Shown: piece after piece, positions 1 through 9,228 of the stretch | Layout: each line of letters starts with the position of its first letter | Numbering within the stretch: position 1 is the stretch's first letter | From: CAWGUU01 sp963825765 | Lineage (GTDB): Bacteria > Actinomycetota > Acidimicrobiia > Acidimicrobiales > AC-14 | Direction of reading: 5' to 3' | NCBI GenBank assembly: GCA_963825765.1 | Contig: CAWGUU010000003.1 | Coordinates: 558,001 to 622,000 of the forward strand | DNA length: 64,000 bases | Translations under genes and position numbers: made by a program | Notes under the pieces: model-generated | The model's database searches: none | The model's input: only the letters and a program-made list of their open reading frames with translations | What the model was told of the DNA's origin: nothing

Positions 1-1899
1 CCTCCGCCAGCTCCTCGCCACGCTGGCGGACGCCCTCGGCCACCCGGTCGAGCTCTCGGTACAGGCCTTCGACGTCGGCGGGCAGGGACTGCAGCTCGGC
101 GATTCGGGCGACGGCCGCCTCGAGCGCGCCGGCCGCTTCCCCCCTCGCGTCGGCCAGGTCGACGGCCACCCGCTCGAGCGTGCGGTAGATGCCCTCGATG
201 TCGGTCGGCACCGACACGAGGCGCGACAGCGTGTCGGACACCGCGCTGTGCCGCATGGCCGCGTCCTGGCGGGTGTCGCCCAGCTCGGCAGTGAGGTTGT
301 CGAGCTCGACAACGACCCGGGCGACCTCCCCGGGCAACACCTCGAGCTCGCGCAGCCGGGCGGCCAGCCCGCTGGTGAGCTCCTCCACCCCGACCCGGGT
401 GTTGTCGAGGCGCAGGCGAAGCTCGTCGAGGGCGTCGCCGTGGGTGGACGCGGAGGTGTCCAGGGCCGCGAGCCGCTCGTCGACCTCGCCCACGGTGGCA
501 ACCACCCGGCCCAGCTCCCGGTACATCCCCTCCAGCTCACCGGCGAGGGGCTCGGCGCTCCCCAGCCTCCGCCGCAGGTCGAGCTCGGCGGCCTGGCCCT
601 CCTGGGAGACGGCTTCGATGCGCTGACGGGCCTCGTCCAGCGCCGCCTTCTGCTCCTCGACCTCGGCCGCCAGTCGCGTCATCTGCTGGCTGACGCCCGT
701 CACCGACTCCTCGACCGGCGAGGCCCACTCGGTCAGACGGGTGACGGTGCCGTCGCGGGCCTGGGTGAGAGTGGAGACCCGGTCCAGCTCCTGGTACACG
801 GCCTCGACGTCGGCCGCCATGGCGGCCAGGGCGACCGTGCGCTCGTCCACCGCGCCCAGCCGGGCTTCCATGGCTCCAACGGACTCGGCCAGCTCCGACA
901 CCCGGCTGCCAGTGGAGCCGCCGGCCTCGATCGCCTCGGCCAGGCGACCCTCGACCGCCTCCACCCGCCCGGCGACGGCCACGAGACGCTCGTAGGCCTC
1001 GGACCGCAGCGTTTCCTGGGACGCGGCGGTCTCGTCGGCGACCAGCTCGACCTCGCGGCGCAGCTCGTGCAGCGCCCCTTCGAGGGGTGCCGTGCGCCCG
1101 GCGACGTGGGCCAGGGCGTCCTGCTGGCCGGAGGCCTGCGTGAGGGTGATGCGGTCGACCTCGCCGCGCAGCTCCCGGACGGCACCCTCGACCAGGCCGC
1201 TGCGGAGGGCGGCACGGGCCAGCTCGGCGAAGTCGGAGGTGCCCGACACCTCCAGGGCGACCCGGTCGAGCGCCTCACGGACGCCGGCGCCACTGTCGGC
1301 CAGCCGCGCCTCGAGCGTCTCGAGGCGATCGGCGACGTGGCCGTAGTGGGCGGACAGCTCCCTGACCGTCGCCTCCATCTGCTCGGTGGCGCGGCCCATC
1401 GCCGCGGCGCGGGCCTCGGTCTCCCGCCGGAGGAACTCGGCCTCCTTGGTGGTGGTGCCGCCGGCTCCTGCGGCTCGACCGGTCTCCAACGACGCCACCC
1501 GCCCGGCCAGAGTCGCGATCTGGGCGTTGGCGGCCCGCATGGCCTGACCGCTGGACCGGACCTCGTTGGCGAGCCACACGACGGCCCGGCGCAGGGTGTC
1601 GGCGCTCGCCGGTCCCGACGCGAGAGCCAGCATGCCGGCGGCGATCTGGGCGTCCCGGTCAGTGGGGTCGGCGGGGACGGCGGGCGGCGGCGCCTCGGCC
1701 TGGGGCGGCGATGAAGGAGGGGATGGCGGTGAAGGCGGGGGGGCGGTGGCGAGTCGGGGGGGCCGGAGGAGGGCACCGACGTTGCCGGCGCGTCGACCGG
1801 AGCGGTGGGGGCATGGCGCTCGGGCTGGTGGTCGGGCTGGTGCTCGGGGGCGATCGGCACCCCCCAGAACTCCGACAGTGGGTCGCCGGCCCCCGGCAT
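1..1899 (-). CDS. Large coiled-coil protein, N-terminal part (gene runs off the left edge; apparent frameshift)
   Basis: Partial gene whose C-terminus lies outside the window. From about position 1740 down to the edge one minus frame reads as a long Ala/Glu/Arg/Leu-rich heptad protein (for example RIAELQSLPADVEGLYRELD), typical of a long coiled coil with no enzymatic motif. The N-terminus (MPGAGDPLSEFWGVPIAP, then a Pro-rich linker) is in another frame. The two frames meet at a C7 run on the coding strand (1737-1743), consistent with one missing base. The ATG at 1899 overlaps the stop of the upstream zinc-ribbon ORF (TGATG), which supports this start and translational coupling. Function unknown; a structural or cell-envelope scaffold is possible. 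Confidence 0.6.
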
Positions 1900-2138
1900 C
1901 ACGCAGCCTCACCCGCGACCGCCGCCACCGCGGCGGCCATCGGCCGGATCGGCGGGCCCTCGAAACCAGTCGAACTGCGGGCCCAAACGTCGGGACAACC
2001 CCGAAATAGACCGGGGCGGACAGTGCCACAGTGCGCGCAGGAACACGACGACTCCCCGGCCTCCATGACGGCCTTGCATCCCTGGCAAATTTGGATGCCG
2101 AACGCGTAGCAACATCCGATGCGGGAAGCGTACCGCAC
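1899..2138 (-). CDS. Small zinc-ribbon protein
   Basis: About 79 residues with a clear ribbon-like cysteine pattern (CQGC ... CSCAHCG), followed by a basic then Ala/Val-rich tail. The stop TGA overlaps the ATG of the coiled-coil gene, so the two are probably co-translated. The GTG start is a guess: the same frame stays open further upstream but overlaps the divergent gene. The ribbon suggests metal-dependent protein or nucleic-acid binding; partner unknown. Confidence 0.5.
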   Translation of the reverse strand: MRYASRIGCCYAFGIQICQGCKAVMEAGESSCSCAHCGTVRPGLFRGCPDVWARSSTGFEGPPIRPMAAAVAAVAGEAA

Positions 2139-2183
2139 CCACCCTGGCGAACCGCTGACCTCCACGTACTCTGTTCTCCCGCC

Positions 2184-2189
2184 TACCCT
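2184..2189 (+). promoter_or_regulatory. Putative -10 box (TACCCT) of a leaderless transcript
   Basis: TACCCT lies exactly 6 nt before the GTG at 2196. The same box and spacing is seen before several other genes in this window, so the mRNA probably begins at or next to the start codon. Confidence 0.4.
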
Positions 2190-2195
2190 GCGGTG

Positions 2196-2762
2196 GTGCC
2201 AGACGAGGGCGCGGGTCCGCTGCCGAGCCCCCAGGACCCGAGCCCCGACGACCCGAGTCCCCAGGGCCCGAGCCCCCAGGAGGTCGCCACCGCCTGGGTC
2301 GAGGCGGTGATGGACCAGGCCGACCTCGACCTGGCCTGGCCGCTGACCGAACCCGTCCTCCGCCTCGTCCTGGCCCAGGACTGGGTCTGGACCAGCCGGC
2401 ACCGGCCCGACATCGGCCACGACCAGGACTGGGACACCATCGCCCACGGCCTCGCCTCCTGCCCCCCCGCCCACCCGCTTTGGCCCGCCTTCGCCCACCA
2501 GGTTCTCGACCGTTGGCACCGGTCGTGGCCGACGTTCAGCACCCTCACCTGGCGGGCGCGGGACGAGCCCGAGGTGGAGGGCCTCGACGCCGAGATGGTG
2601 ACGTTCGTCCCTCGTGAGGGGCCGGGCAGAGGCGGCGACGTCGAGGGTGGGGAGCGTCGTCACCGGTTCGCGATGCGCCGCAGCGACGGGCGGTGGATGG
2701 TGGCCAGCGTCAGCGGCGGGCAGATGTTCGTGCCCGGCTGGCCGCCCTCGCCGGGGGCCTGA
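2196..2762 (+). CDS. Hypothetical protein with Pro-rich N-terminus
   Basis: 188 residues from the GTG at 2196 (a second GTG lies directly before it). The N-terminus is a short Pro/Ser/Asp-rich repeat (SPQDPSPDDPSPQGPSPQ). The rest is a compact acidic domain rich in Trp that begins EVATAWVEAVMDQADLDLAW and ends in strands such as DGRWMVASVSGGQMFVPGW, which resembles an NTF2-like or DUF4440-type fold. That is only an impression; no catalytic motif is seen. It is divergent from the zinc-ribbon gene and no RBS is obvious, in line with a leaderless start. Confidence 0.55.
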   Translation: MPDEGAGPLPSPQDPSPDDPSPQGPSPQEVATAWVEAVMDQADLDLAWPLTEPVLRLVLAQDWVWTSRHRPDIGHDQDWDTIAHGLASCPPAHPLWPAFAHQVLDRWHRSWPTFSTLTWRARDEPEVEGLDAEMVTFVPREGPGRGGDVEGGERRHRFAMRRSDGRWMVASVSGGQMFVPGWPPSPGA

Positions 2763-2768
2763 CCGCCC

Positions 2769-3902
2769 TCAGTCGAGCTCCGCAGCGGGGCCCACCGTGG
2801 CCGCGGCGAGTCGGCCGGCCACCAACTCCAGGCGTTCCATCGGCTGCACCATGGCGATTCGCACATAGCCTTTTCCGGCGACGCCATACAGGTCACCGGG
2901 AGCGACCAGCAACCCGCCCCATTTGGCCAGCCAGGCGGTCAGCGCCCATGCATCGCCGTTCGGCGCGTCGGCCCATATATAGAACGAGCCGGCGGGTGGC
3001 AGGGACGCGACGCCGGCCGAGGCCAGGATGGCGCCGAAGTAGGCGATGCGCTCGGCGTAGCGGCCGCGCTGCTCGTCGACGTGGGCGTCGTCGTCGAGGG
3101 CCACCACCGCGGCGGCCTGGACCGGTCCCGGCACCATCGCCCCCGCGTGCTTGCGGACCTCCGACAGGTACCGCACCAGATCGGCGTCGCCTGCGTAGAA
3201 CCCCGCCCGGAGCCCGGCCAGGTTCGACCGCTTCGACAGCGAGTGGACGGCCAGCACGCCGTCGGGACCGTGCTCCAGGATCGTGCGCGGCGGACCCTGC
3301 CAGGTGAACTCCACGTAGCACTCGTCGCTGAGCACCGGCACGCCGTGCGCCCGCCCCCACGCCGCCACCGCCCCCAGGTCGGTGAGCCGGCCGGTGGGGT
3401 TCGCGGGGCTGTTGACCCACAGGCAGAGGGCCCGGCGGGCGTCGTCGGGGGCGACGGCCTCGAGGTCGTCCACGTCCACCGCCACCGCCCGGCAGCCGGC
3501 GAAGGTGGCGCTCATCTCGTAGGACGGGTAGGCGACCGCCGGGTAGAGGACGGTATCCCGGCTCGGGTCGCGCAGGCGCAGCCAGTGAGCGGTGGACGTG
3601 ACCAGCTCCTTGGTGCCGACGCAGGCCGCCACCGCGTCAACGGCCACCTCGACGCCCAGGCGCCGGCTCATCCAGCCGACGGCTGCCTCCCGCAGGCGCC
3701 GGGAGCCGATCGAGGGTGGATAGCCGCGCTCGGCGCCCGACGAAGCGAGGGCCTCGACCACCGCCGGTGGCGGAGGGTCGAACGGCGTCCCGATGGAGAG
3801 GTCGACGATGCCGCCCTCGTGGTCGGCGGCCACCGCCTTCAGCCCGTCGAGCCGGTCGTAGGGGTAGGGCGGCGGCTCGAAGCCCCCGACCGCGGACCAC
3901 AG
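2769..3902 (-). CDS. dapC: Succinyldiaminopimelate aminotransferase (DapC-type, class I PLP)
   Basis: Class I/II PLP aminotransferase that would convert N-succinyl-2-amino-6-ketopimelate and glutamate in lysine/DAP synthesis. It has the family opening IVDLSIGTPFDPPPPAVVEAL, the cofactor-binding segment NSPANPTG, the acidic DECYVEF region and the lysine motif HSLSKRSNLAGLRAGF. It is the last gene of a minus-strand operon with dapF, which supports the assignment. The conserved N-terminal GFEPPPYPYDRLD stretch reads in frame upstream of the GTG at 3833, but no ATG, GTG or TTG precedes it. A CTG at 3902 or an indel in the G5 run near 3890 may explain this; the ATG at 3913 is out of frame. Confidence 0.85.
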   Translation of the reverse strand: MWSAVGGFEPPPYPYDRLDGLKAVAADHEGGIVDLSIGTPFDPPPPAVVEALASSGAERGYPPSIGSRRLREAAVGWMSRRLGVEVAVDAVAACVGTKELVTSTAHWLRLRDPSRDTVLYPAVAYPSYEMSATFAGCRAVAVDVDDLEAVAPDDARRALCLWVNSPANPTGRLTDLGAVAAWGRAHGVPVLSDECYVEFTWQGPPRTILEHGPDGVLAVHSLSKRSNLAGLRAGFYAGDADLVRYLSEVRKHAGAMVPGPVQAAAVVALDDDAHVDEQRGRYAERIAYFGAILASAGVASLPPAGSFYIWADAPNGDAWALTAWLAKWGGLLVAPGDLYGVAGKGYVRIAMVQPMERLELVAGRLAAATVGPAAELD

Positions 3903-3909
3903 GCCGCCT

Positions 3910-5173
3910 TCATGCGAGAAATTCGGCGAACCGGTGGAGCTCGGGGTACTCGAGGCGGGCCTGCAGGCGGGTGGCGTCGGCGTCGTGGGCCTCGGAGAGC
4001 ACCTCGCCGTGACGGTGGACGGCGGCCACCACGTCGCCCCGGTCGTAAGGGACGACCAGTTCGACGAGCTTGGACAGGGTCCGCAGGGCGTCGCCGGCGG
4101 CTTCGAGCAGAGCGGTCGACGCCCTCGCCGGTGGCGGCCGCCACCGCCACCGAGCCGGGATGGCGGTCGAGCAGGCGCTTGGCCTCCTCGCCGGCCAGGT
4201 CGGCCTTGTTGAAGGCCACCAGCTCGGGCACCTCGTCGGCGCCGATCTCGCGCAGCACCGTCCGCACCGCGTCCATCTGGGCCTCGGGGTCGGGCGCCGA
4301 GGCGTCGACCACGTGGATCAGCAGGTCGGCCTCCACCACCTCGTCCAGCGTCGACCGGAAGGCCTCGACCAGCTGGTGGGGCAGCTTGCGGACGAACCCG
4401 ACGGTGTCGGTGACCAGCACCTGCTCGCCGCCGGGAAGGTCCATGCGGCGCGTCGTCGGGTCCACCGTGGCGAACAGCCGGTCCTCCACCAGCACCCCGG
4501 CGTCGGTGAGCCGGTTGAGCAGCGTCGACTTGCCGGCGTTGGTGTAGCCGACCAGGGCGATGGTGTGGACCCGCGAGCGGGCGCGGGCCTTACGCTGAGT
4601 GCGGCGGTTCTTGGTCAGGACCTTCAGGTCGCCCTCCAGCTTGGTGACCCGTCGTACGAGGCGCCGGCGGTCGACCTCCAGCTGGGTCTCGCCGGGCCCC
4701 CGCCGGGTGCCGATGCCGCCGGCCTGCTGGCTGAGGCCCTTGCCCTTGCCCCGCAGCCGCGGCAGCCGGTAGCGCAGCATGGCCAGCTCGACCTGGGCCT
4801 TTCCCTCCTGGGAGTTGGCGTGCTGGGCGAAGATGTCGAGGATCACCGCGCTGCGGTCGATGGCGGTGCGGCCCAGGATCTTCTCCAGGTTGCGGCTCTG
4901 GGCGGGCGTCAGCTCCTCGTCGAACACGACGGTGTCGGCGTCGACGACGTAGGACAGGTCTCGCAGCTCCTCGGCCTTGCCCTTGCCGACGAACGTGGCC
5001 GGGTCGGGGGCGTCCCGGCGCTGCAGGACCCGATCGGCCTCGTCGGCCCCGGCGGTGTCCACGAGGGCGGCCAGCTCGTCGAGCGACGTCTCCGCCTGGT
5101 CGAGGGTGCCGGGCGGGATGGCCACCCCGACGAGGATGATGCGCTCCCGGCGACCCCGTTCGATCAGCGACAT
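3910..5173 (-). CDS. hflX: GTPase HflX (frameshift near the C-terminus)
   Basis: Ribosome-associated GTPase that splits or rescues 70S ribosomes. It has the HflX N-domain (ATFVGKGKAEELRDL), the glycine-rich GKGKGLSQQAGGIGTRRGPGETQLE segment shown in part as GIGTRRGPGETQLE, the P-loop VGYTNAGKSTLLNRL, G3 as TDTVGFVRKLPHQLVEAF and G4 as NKAD. The ATG overlaps the dapF stop (TGATG). After GEGVD the frame shifts by one base at about 4113-4120; the true C-terminus (ALLEAAGDAL ... ELHRFAEFLA) lies in the next frame and ends at 3910. A single extra C in GACCGCTC would explain it. Since the gene is conserved, a sequencing error is more likely than a pseudogene. Confidence 0.9.
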
Positions 5174-5934
5174 CAGCGGGTCACCCCCACATCCCCATCG
5201 ACTGGCACTTCGATCCGGCACACGTGCTCGGCCGGGCCGGTGAGGACGATGGTGTCGCCGCTGAGGTCGACGACAAGGTCGCCGCCCGGCTGGTGCACCG
5301 TCACCTTGTCGCCGACGAGGCCCCACCCGCGCCCTGCGACTGCCGCCGCGCAGGCGCCGGTGCCACACGCCAAGGTCTCCCCCACGCCCCGCTCCCATAC
5401 GCGCATCGTCAGCTCGTCGGGGCCGGGCCCCACCGCGACCAGCTCCAGGTTGAGCCCGGGGTAGGCCCTGGCCTCCCGAGCCAGGTCGTGGTCGTCGGGA
5501 TCCTGCACCTCGAGCACCGCGTGGGGGTTGCCCATGTCGACCAACGCGGCGGTCCCCGTCCCCCTGCCAAACCGGTCAATTCGAAATTGGGCCGCGCCCA
5601 TGTCGACGCTCAGCCGGCCGTCCCCCTCGACGGTGACCCGCCGGTCGCCGGCGTCGGTGGAAACCGTCACTTCGGGCCCGGGGACCACGCCGGCGTCGAC
5701 CAGGGCCAGCACCAGGCAGCGGATGCCGTTCCCGCTCATCTCGGCCCGGCTCCCGTCGGCGTTCCACAGCTCCATGGTCGGACCGGCCGTCACCCGCATG
5801 AGGCCGTCGGCGCCCACGCCCCGGTGACGGTCGCACAGGGCGCGCACCGTCGACTCGTCGACCGGCTGGCGGTCGTCGAGGTCGAGGAGCACGAGGAAGT
5901 CGTTCCCCAGGCCGTGGTACTTCTCCAGTTGCAT
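5173..5934 (-). CDS. dapF: Diaminopimelate epimerase
   Basis: Interconverts LL- and meso-diaminopimelate for lysine and peptidoglycan synthesis in the cytoplasm. At 253 residues it is a normal-length DapF. The two catalytic cysteines sit in MSGNGIRCL (Cys73) and in ETLACGTGACA (Cys190), and the substrate-binding HGLGNDFLVL motif is at the N-terminus. Its ATG overlaps the miaA stop and its own stop overlaps the hflX ATG, so translation is probably coupled through the operon. Confidence 0.95.
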   Translation of the reverse strand: MQLEKYHGLGNDFLVLLDLDDRQPVDESTVRALCDRHRGVGADGLMRVTAGPTMELWNADGSRAEMSGNGIRCLVLALVDAGVVPGPEVTVSTDAGDRRVTVEGDGRLSVDMGAAQFRIDRFGRGTGTAALVDMGNPHAVLEVQDPDDHDLAREARAYPGLNLELVAVGPGPDELTMRVWERGVGETLACGTGACAAAVAGRGWGLVGDKVTVHQPGGDLVVDLSGDTIVLTGPAEHVCRIEVPVDGDVGVTR

Positions 5935-6885
5935 CAGGTCGACCAGCTTCTCAGGAGGGCGGGAAGCAGATCGAGGGGATTACCCGCCGTGGCCAGCCAG
6001 GTGATCCGCGGGTCCCGCCTGAACCACGCCCGCTGGCGACGGGCGAAGGCGCGGGTTCGGCGGACCGTCTCTTCAACCGCATCGTCGAGCGTGGTCTTCC
6101 CGTCGAGGTGACCGAGCAGCTCCCGATAGCCGAGCGCCTGGCGGGCGGTGCGGGACATGCCCCCACATTCCTTCTTGGCAGGGCGGTCGGCGAGGGTGGC
6201 GACCTCGTCGAGGAAGCCGGCGTCCATCTGCTCGGTCAGCCGGGCCTCGATTCTCGCGTTGACGACGGCCCGGGGCAGCCACACGCCCGCCATACGGAAC
6301 CGGGTCGGCGGGTAGACGTCGATGCCCGGGGCCGAAGGACGAGAACGGCCGGCCGCTGCCCAGCGTCACCTCGAGGGCCCGGACGATCCTGCGGACGTTG
6401 CCGGGCTCGATCCGGGCCGCCGCCGCCGGATCGGCGTCTGCCAGCCGGCGGTGCAGCGCGGGTGCGGCCTCGGGGACGCTGGCCTCGTCCTCCAGCTCGG
6501 CCCGCACCGCCGGCCACTGGCCCGGCACCGCCAGCCTGTCGACGACCGCCTGGAGGTAGAGACCGGTGCCGCCCACCAGCAGGGCTCGATGGCCCCGGGC
6601 CTCGATGGCCGCCAACGCCGCCTCCGCCGCCGCCTGGAACCGGGTCACGGTGAACTGCTCCGACGGGTCGGCCAGGTCGAGCAGGTGATGGGGCACCTCG
6701 GCCCGCTCCGCCGCCGACGGCTTGGCCGTGCCGACGTCCATCCCGACGTACACCTGCATGGAGTCCACCGACACCAGCTCGATCCCCGGCAGGCGCCGGG
6801 CCACCTCGAGCGCGAGCGTCGACTTCCCCGACGCCGTCGCCCCCACGAGGGCGAGGTGGGCGCCGGTCAGCGAACGGCCGGTCAG
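5934..6885 (-). CDS. miaA: tRNA dimethylallyltransferase MiaA (one-base frameshift)
   Basis: Adds the dimethylallyl group to N6 of A37 in tRNAs reading UNN codons; MiaB upstream then methylthiolates it. The N-terminal half has the P-loop LVGATASGKSTLALEVA, the DSMQVY motif and the VGGTGLYLQAV motif. The C-terminal half (AGVWLPRAVVNARIEARL ... SRTARQALGYREL) is in a different frame. They join at SSFGPG/IDVYPPTRFR, where one extra base in CCCGGGG (6325-6333) breaks the frame. No ATG, GTG or TTG precedes the P-loop; CTG at 6885 or 6870 is the only option unless another indel hides the start. The gene abuts miaB with overlapping ends. Confidence 0.88.
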
Positions 6886-8270
6886 AGCGCGAGCACCGGG
6901 ATGCGCGTGCGCTGGCGGGGGCGGGCGGTGACCTCGACCAGGTCGCCCCGCAGGTGGTGGGCGGCGGCCGCGGTGACCTCGACGGTGGCGAACGTGCCGG
7001 CCGCCGGCACCGGGTCGGCGGCGAAGTGCACGAGCTTGTTCTGCCGGGTCCGCCCGCTGGCGACCGCCGGGTCCTTCTTGCTCGGCCCCTCGACCAGCAC
7101 CTCCTCCACCCGCCCGATCCTGGCGTGGTGGCGGGCCAGGGCCGAGCGCTCCACGACGACCCGCAGCCGCTCGAACCGCTCGGCGGCCACGTCCGGCGGC
7201 ACGGCGCGGTCGGCCATCGAGGCCGCCTCGGTGCCGGGCCGGGGCGAGAACAAGAAGGTGTAGGCGCTGTCGTAGGCGGCCTCGGCCACCACCTCGAGGG
7301 TGCGCTCGAAGTCGTCGTCGGTCTCGCCGGGGAAGCCGACGATCAGGTCGGTGGTGACGGCCAGGTCGGGCACCGCCGCCCGCGCCGCGGCCAGCTTCTC
7401 CAGGTACCGACGAGCCGTGTACCCCCGGTGCATGGCCGCCAGCACCCTGTCGCTCCCCGCCTGAAGGGGGAGGTGGAGGTGCTCGCACACCGTCGGGACC
7501 TCGGCCATGGCGGCGATGGTGTCGGGCCGCAGGTCCTTGGGGTGGGGACTGGTGAAGCGCACCCGGCGGATGCCGTCCACCGCGCCGACCGCCCGCAGCA
7601 GGTCGGCGAAGAGCGGCCGGCGCCGGGTGATGTCCCGGCCGTAGGAGTTGACGTTCTGGCCCAGGAGGGTGACCTCGACGGTGCCTGCCGCGGCCAGCGA
7701 CGCCACCTCGTCGACGATCTGGTCCAGCGGCCGGCTGATCTCCTTGCCCCGCACCGACGGCACGATGCAGAAGGCGCACGAGTTGTCGCACCCGACCTGG
7801 ATGGTGACCCAGGCGGTGTGGGCCAGGTCACGCCGCACCGGCAGGGCCGACGGGAAGGCGTTCTCGTCGTCGGCCTGGGCCTCGTCGAGGATCTCCATGA
7901 CCGGCCCGCCCCTGTCGCCCGCCTCCCGGAGCAGCTCGGCGACCCGGCCCACGTTGAAGGTGCCGAAGACGGCGTCGACCTGGGGGGCCCGCTCCTGGAT
8001 CAGCTCCCTGTCCTTCTGGGCCAGGCAGCCGCCGACCGCGATCTGCATGCCCGGATGCCTATCCTTCACGGACTTGAGGTGGCCCAGGTGACCGTAGAGC
8101 TTGTTGTCGGCGTTCTCCCGGATGCAGCAGGTGTTGAGGAGGACGACGTCGGCCGCCTCCACGTCGTCGGTGGGCTCCATGCCCTCGGCCTCGAGCACGC
8201 CGGCCAGCCGTTCGGAGTCGTGGACGTTCATCTGGCAGCCGAACGTCCTGATCAGGTACTTGCCTCCCAC
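6882..8270 (-). CDS. miaB: tRNA-2-methylthio-N6-dimethylallyladenosine synthase MiaB
   Basis: Radical-SAM methylthiotransferase of 462 residues. The N-terminal UPF0004 domain binds an auxiliary [4Fe-4S] cluster through cysteines in RTFGCQMNVHDSERL, LNTCCIRENADNKLYG and VGGCLAQKD. The radical-SAM triad is CDNSCAFC. The usual GQNVNSYG motif follows, and a C-terminal TRAM domain ends in RQRTRIPVLAL. It is the first gene of the minus-strand operon to dapC. The start codon gives MGGKYLIRTFGC, which matches the family. A divergent lipoprotein gene begins 18 bp away. Confidence 0.96.
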   Translation of the reverse strand: MGGKYLIRTFGCQMNVHDSERLAGVLEAEGMEPTDDVEAADVVLLNTCCIRENADNKLYGHLGHLKSVKDRHPGMQIAVGGCLAQKDRELIQERAPQVDAVFGTFNVGRVAELLREAGDRGGPVMEILDEAQADDENAFPSALPVRRDLAHTAWVTIQVGCDNSCAFCIVPSVRGKEISRPLDQIVDEVASLAAAGTVEVTLLGQNVNSYGRDITRRRPLFADLLRAVGAVDGIRRVRFTSPHPKDLRPDTIAAMAEVPTVCEHLHLPLQAGSDRVLAAMHRGYTARRYLEKLAAARAAVPDLAVTTDLIVGFPGETDDDFERTLEVVAEAAYDSAYTFLFSPRPGTEAASMADRAVPPDVAAERFERLRVVVERSALARHHARIGRVEEVLVEGPSKKDPAVASGRTRQNKLVHFAADPVPAAGTFATVEVTAAAAHHLRGDLVEVTARPRQRTRIPVLAL

Positions 8271-8288
8271 GGGTCCAGGCTAGGTCGG

Positions 8289-9149
8289 ATGAGAAGGTTG
8301 CTCGCCGCCGTCGGAGTCATGGTGATCGTCGCCGGCTGCTCCGGGGACGGCGACAAGGCCGTGTCAACCACCGTGACGCGGCCACACGCATCTGGGCCGC
8401 CGACAACGGCTGCGGTCGTCACCGCGCCGCCCACCACGCTCAGCCCGGCCGCGGCGCTGGCGGCGCAGGTGGTGGCGGCGGAGACCGCCGTCCGCGACCC
8501 CGCCACACCGGAGGCCGACGTCCCGGCCGCCGGCCAGGCCCAACAGGAGGCGTACCGCACCCTCGCCAAGCACCCCGAGTGGGACGCCGAGGCATTGGCG
8601 CTGGTGCCCGCCGCCCTCCGGCCCATCGTGGAGGCCAACCTGACCGCCGCCCGGGAGATCCAGGCCCTCAACGGCGAGGTCGACCCCGCCCGCCCGCTCC
8701 CCCACTGGCGGATCGTGGCTCCCGAGCCGCCCTCGGTGCTCCTCCCCCTCTACAAGGAGGCCGGCGCCGCCAACGACGTCCCGTGGCAGTACCTGGCCGC
8801 CATCCACCTGGTCGAGACCCGCATGGGTCGCATCCGAGGCGACAGCGTCGCCGGCGCGCGAGGCCCGATGCAGTTCATCCCGTCGACGTGGGCGATCTAC
8901 GGCCAGGGCGGCGACGTCGAGTCCACGGCCGACGCCATCCCCGCCGCCGCCCGCCTGCTCGCCGACCGCGGCGCGCCCGACGACATGGCCCGCGCCCTGC
9001 ACGCCTACAACAACTCCAACCGCTACGTGCGGGGCATCACCCTCTACGCCCAGCAGATCCAGGCCGACGAGCGCGCCTACCTCGGCTACCACGCGTGGGA
9101 GGCGTACTACGGGGACCGCCTCCTACCGCCGGGGACCGTGCTGCCCTGA
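8289..9149 (+). CDS. Lytic transglycosylase-like lipoprotein
   Basis: 286 residues. The N-terminus is a lipoprotein signal (MRRLLAAVGVMVIVAGCSG) with the lipobox cysteine at position 17, followed by a Thr/Pro/Ala-rich spacer. The C-terminal half is an SLT/Slt35-type domain: the likely catalytic Glu is in HLVETRMGRIRGDS, followed by GARGPMQFIPSTWAIYG and the LHAYNNSNRYV helix. It would cleave glycan strands of peptidoglycan outside the membrane. It is divergent from miaB with an 18-bp gap. No strong RBS is seen. Confidence 0.85.
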   Translation: MRRLLAAVGVMVIVAGCSGDGDKAVSTTVTRPHASGPPTTAAVVTAPPTTLSPAAALAAQVVAAETAVRDPATPEADVPAAGQAQQEAYRTLAKHPEWDAEALALVPAALRPIVEANLTAAREIQALNGEVDPARPLPHWRIVAPEPPSVLLPLYKEAGAANDVPWQYLAAIHLVETRMGRIRGDSVAGARGPMQFIPSTWAIYGQGGDVESTADAIPAAARLLADRGAPDDMARALHAYNNSNRYVRGITLYAQQIQADERAYLGYHAWEAYYGDRLLPPGTVLP

Positions 9150-9216
9150 CGGCCTGGCTGATTCCAACCGCCTGGCTTGGCCATCTGTCGCCTCCGGAGG
9201 CCGACACCCGTCGAGG

Positions 9217-9222
9217 TAGCCT
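9217..9222 (+). promoter_or_regulatory. Putative -10 box (TAGCCT) for a leaderless patatin mRNA
   Basis: TAGCCT is followed by 6 nt and then the ATG at 9229. There is no Shine-Dalgarno sequence, which suggests leaderless transcription. Confidence 0.45.
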
Positions 9223-9228
9223 GCCGTA

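Noticed and set aside
248..1714. 488-codon ORF on the plus strand
   Set aside because: Antisense to the coiled-coil gene; composition is Gly/Arg/Leu-rich as expected for the mirror frame of a high-GC gene.
6073..7791. 572-codon ORF that seems to fuse an Arg/Gly-rich region to MiaA
   Set aside because: Only its second half is MiaA; the first half is an off-frame reading of miaB.
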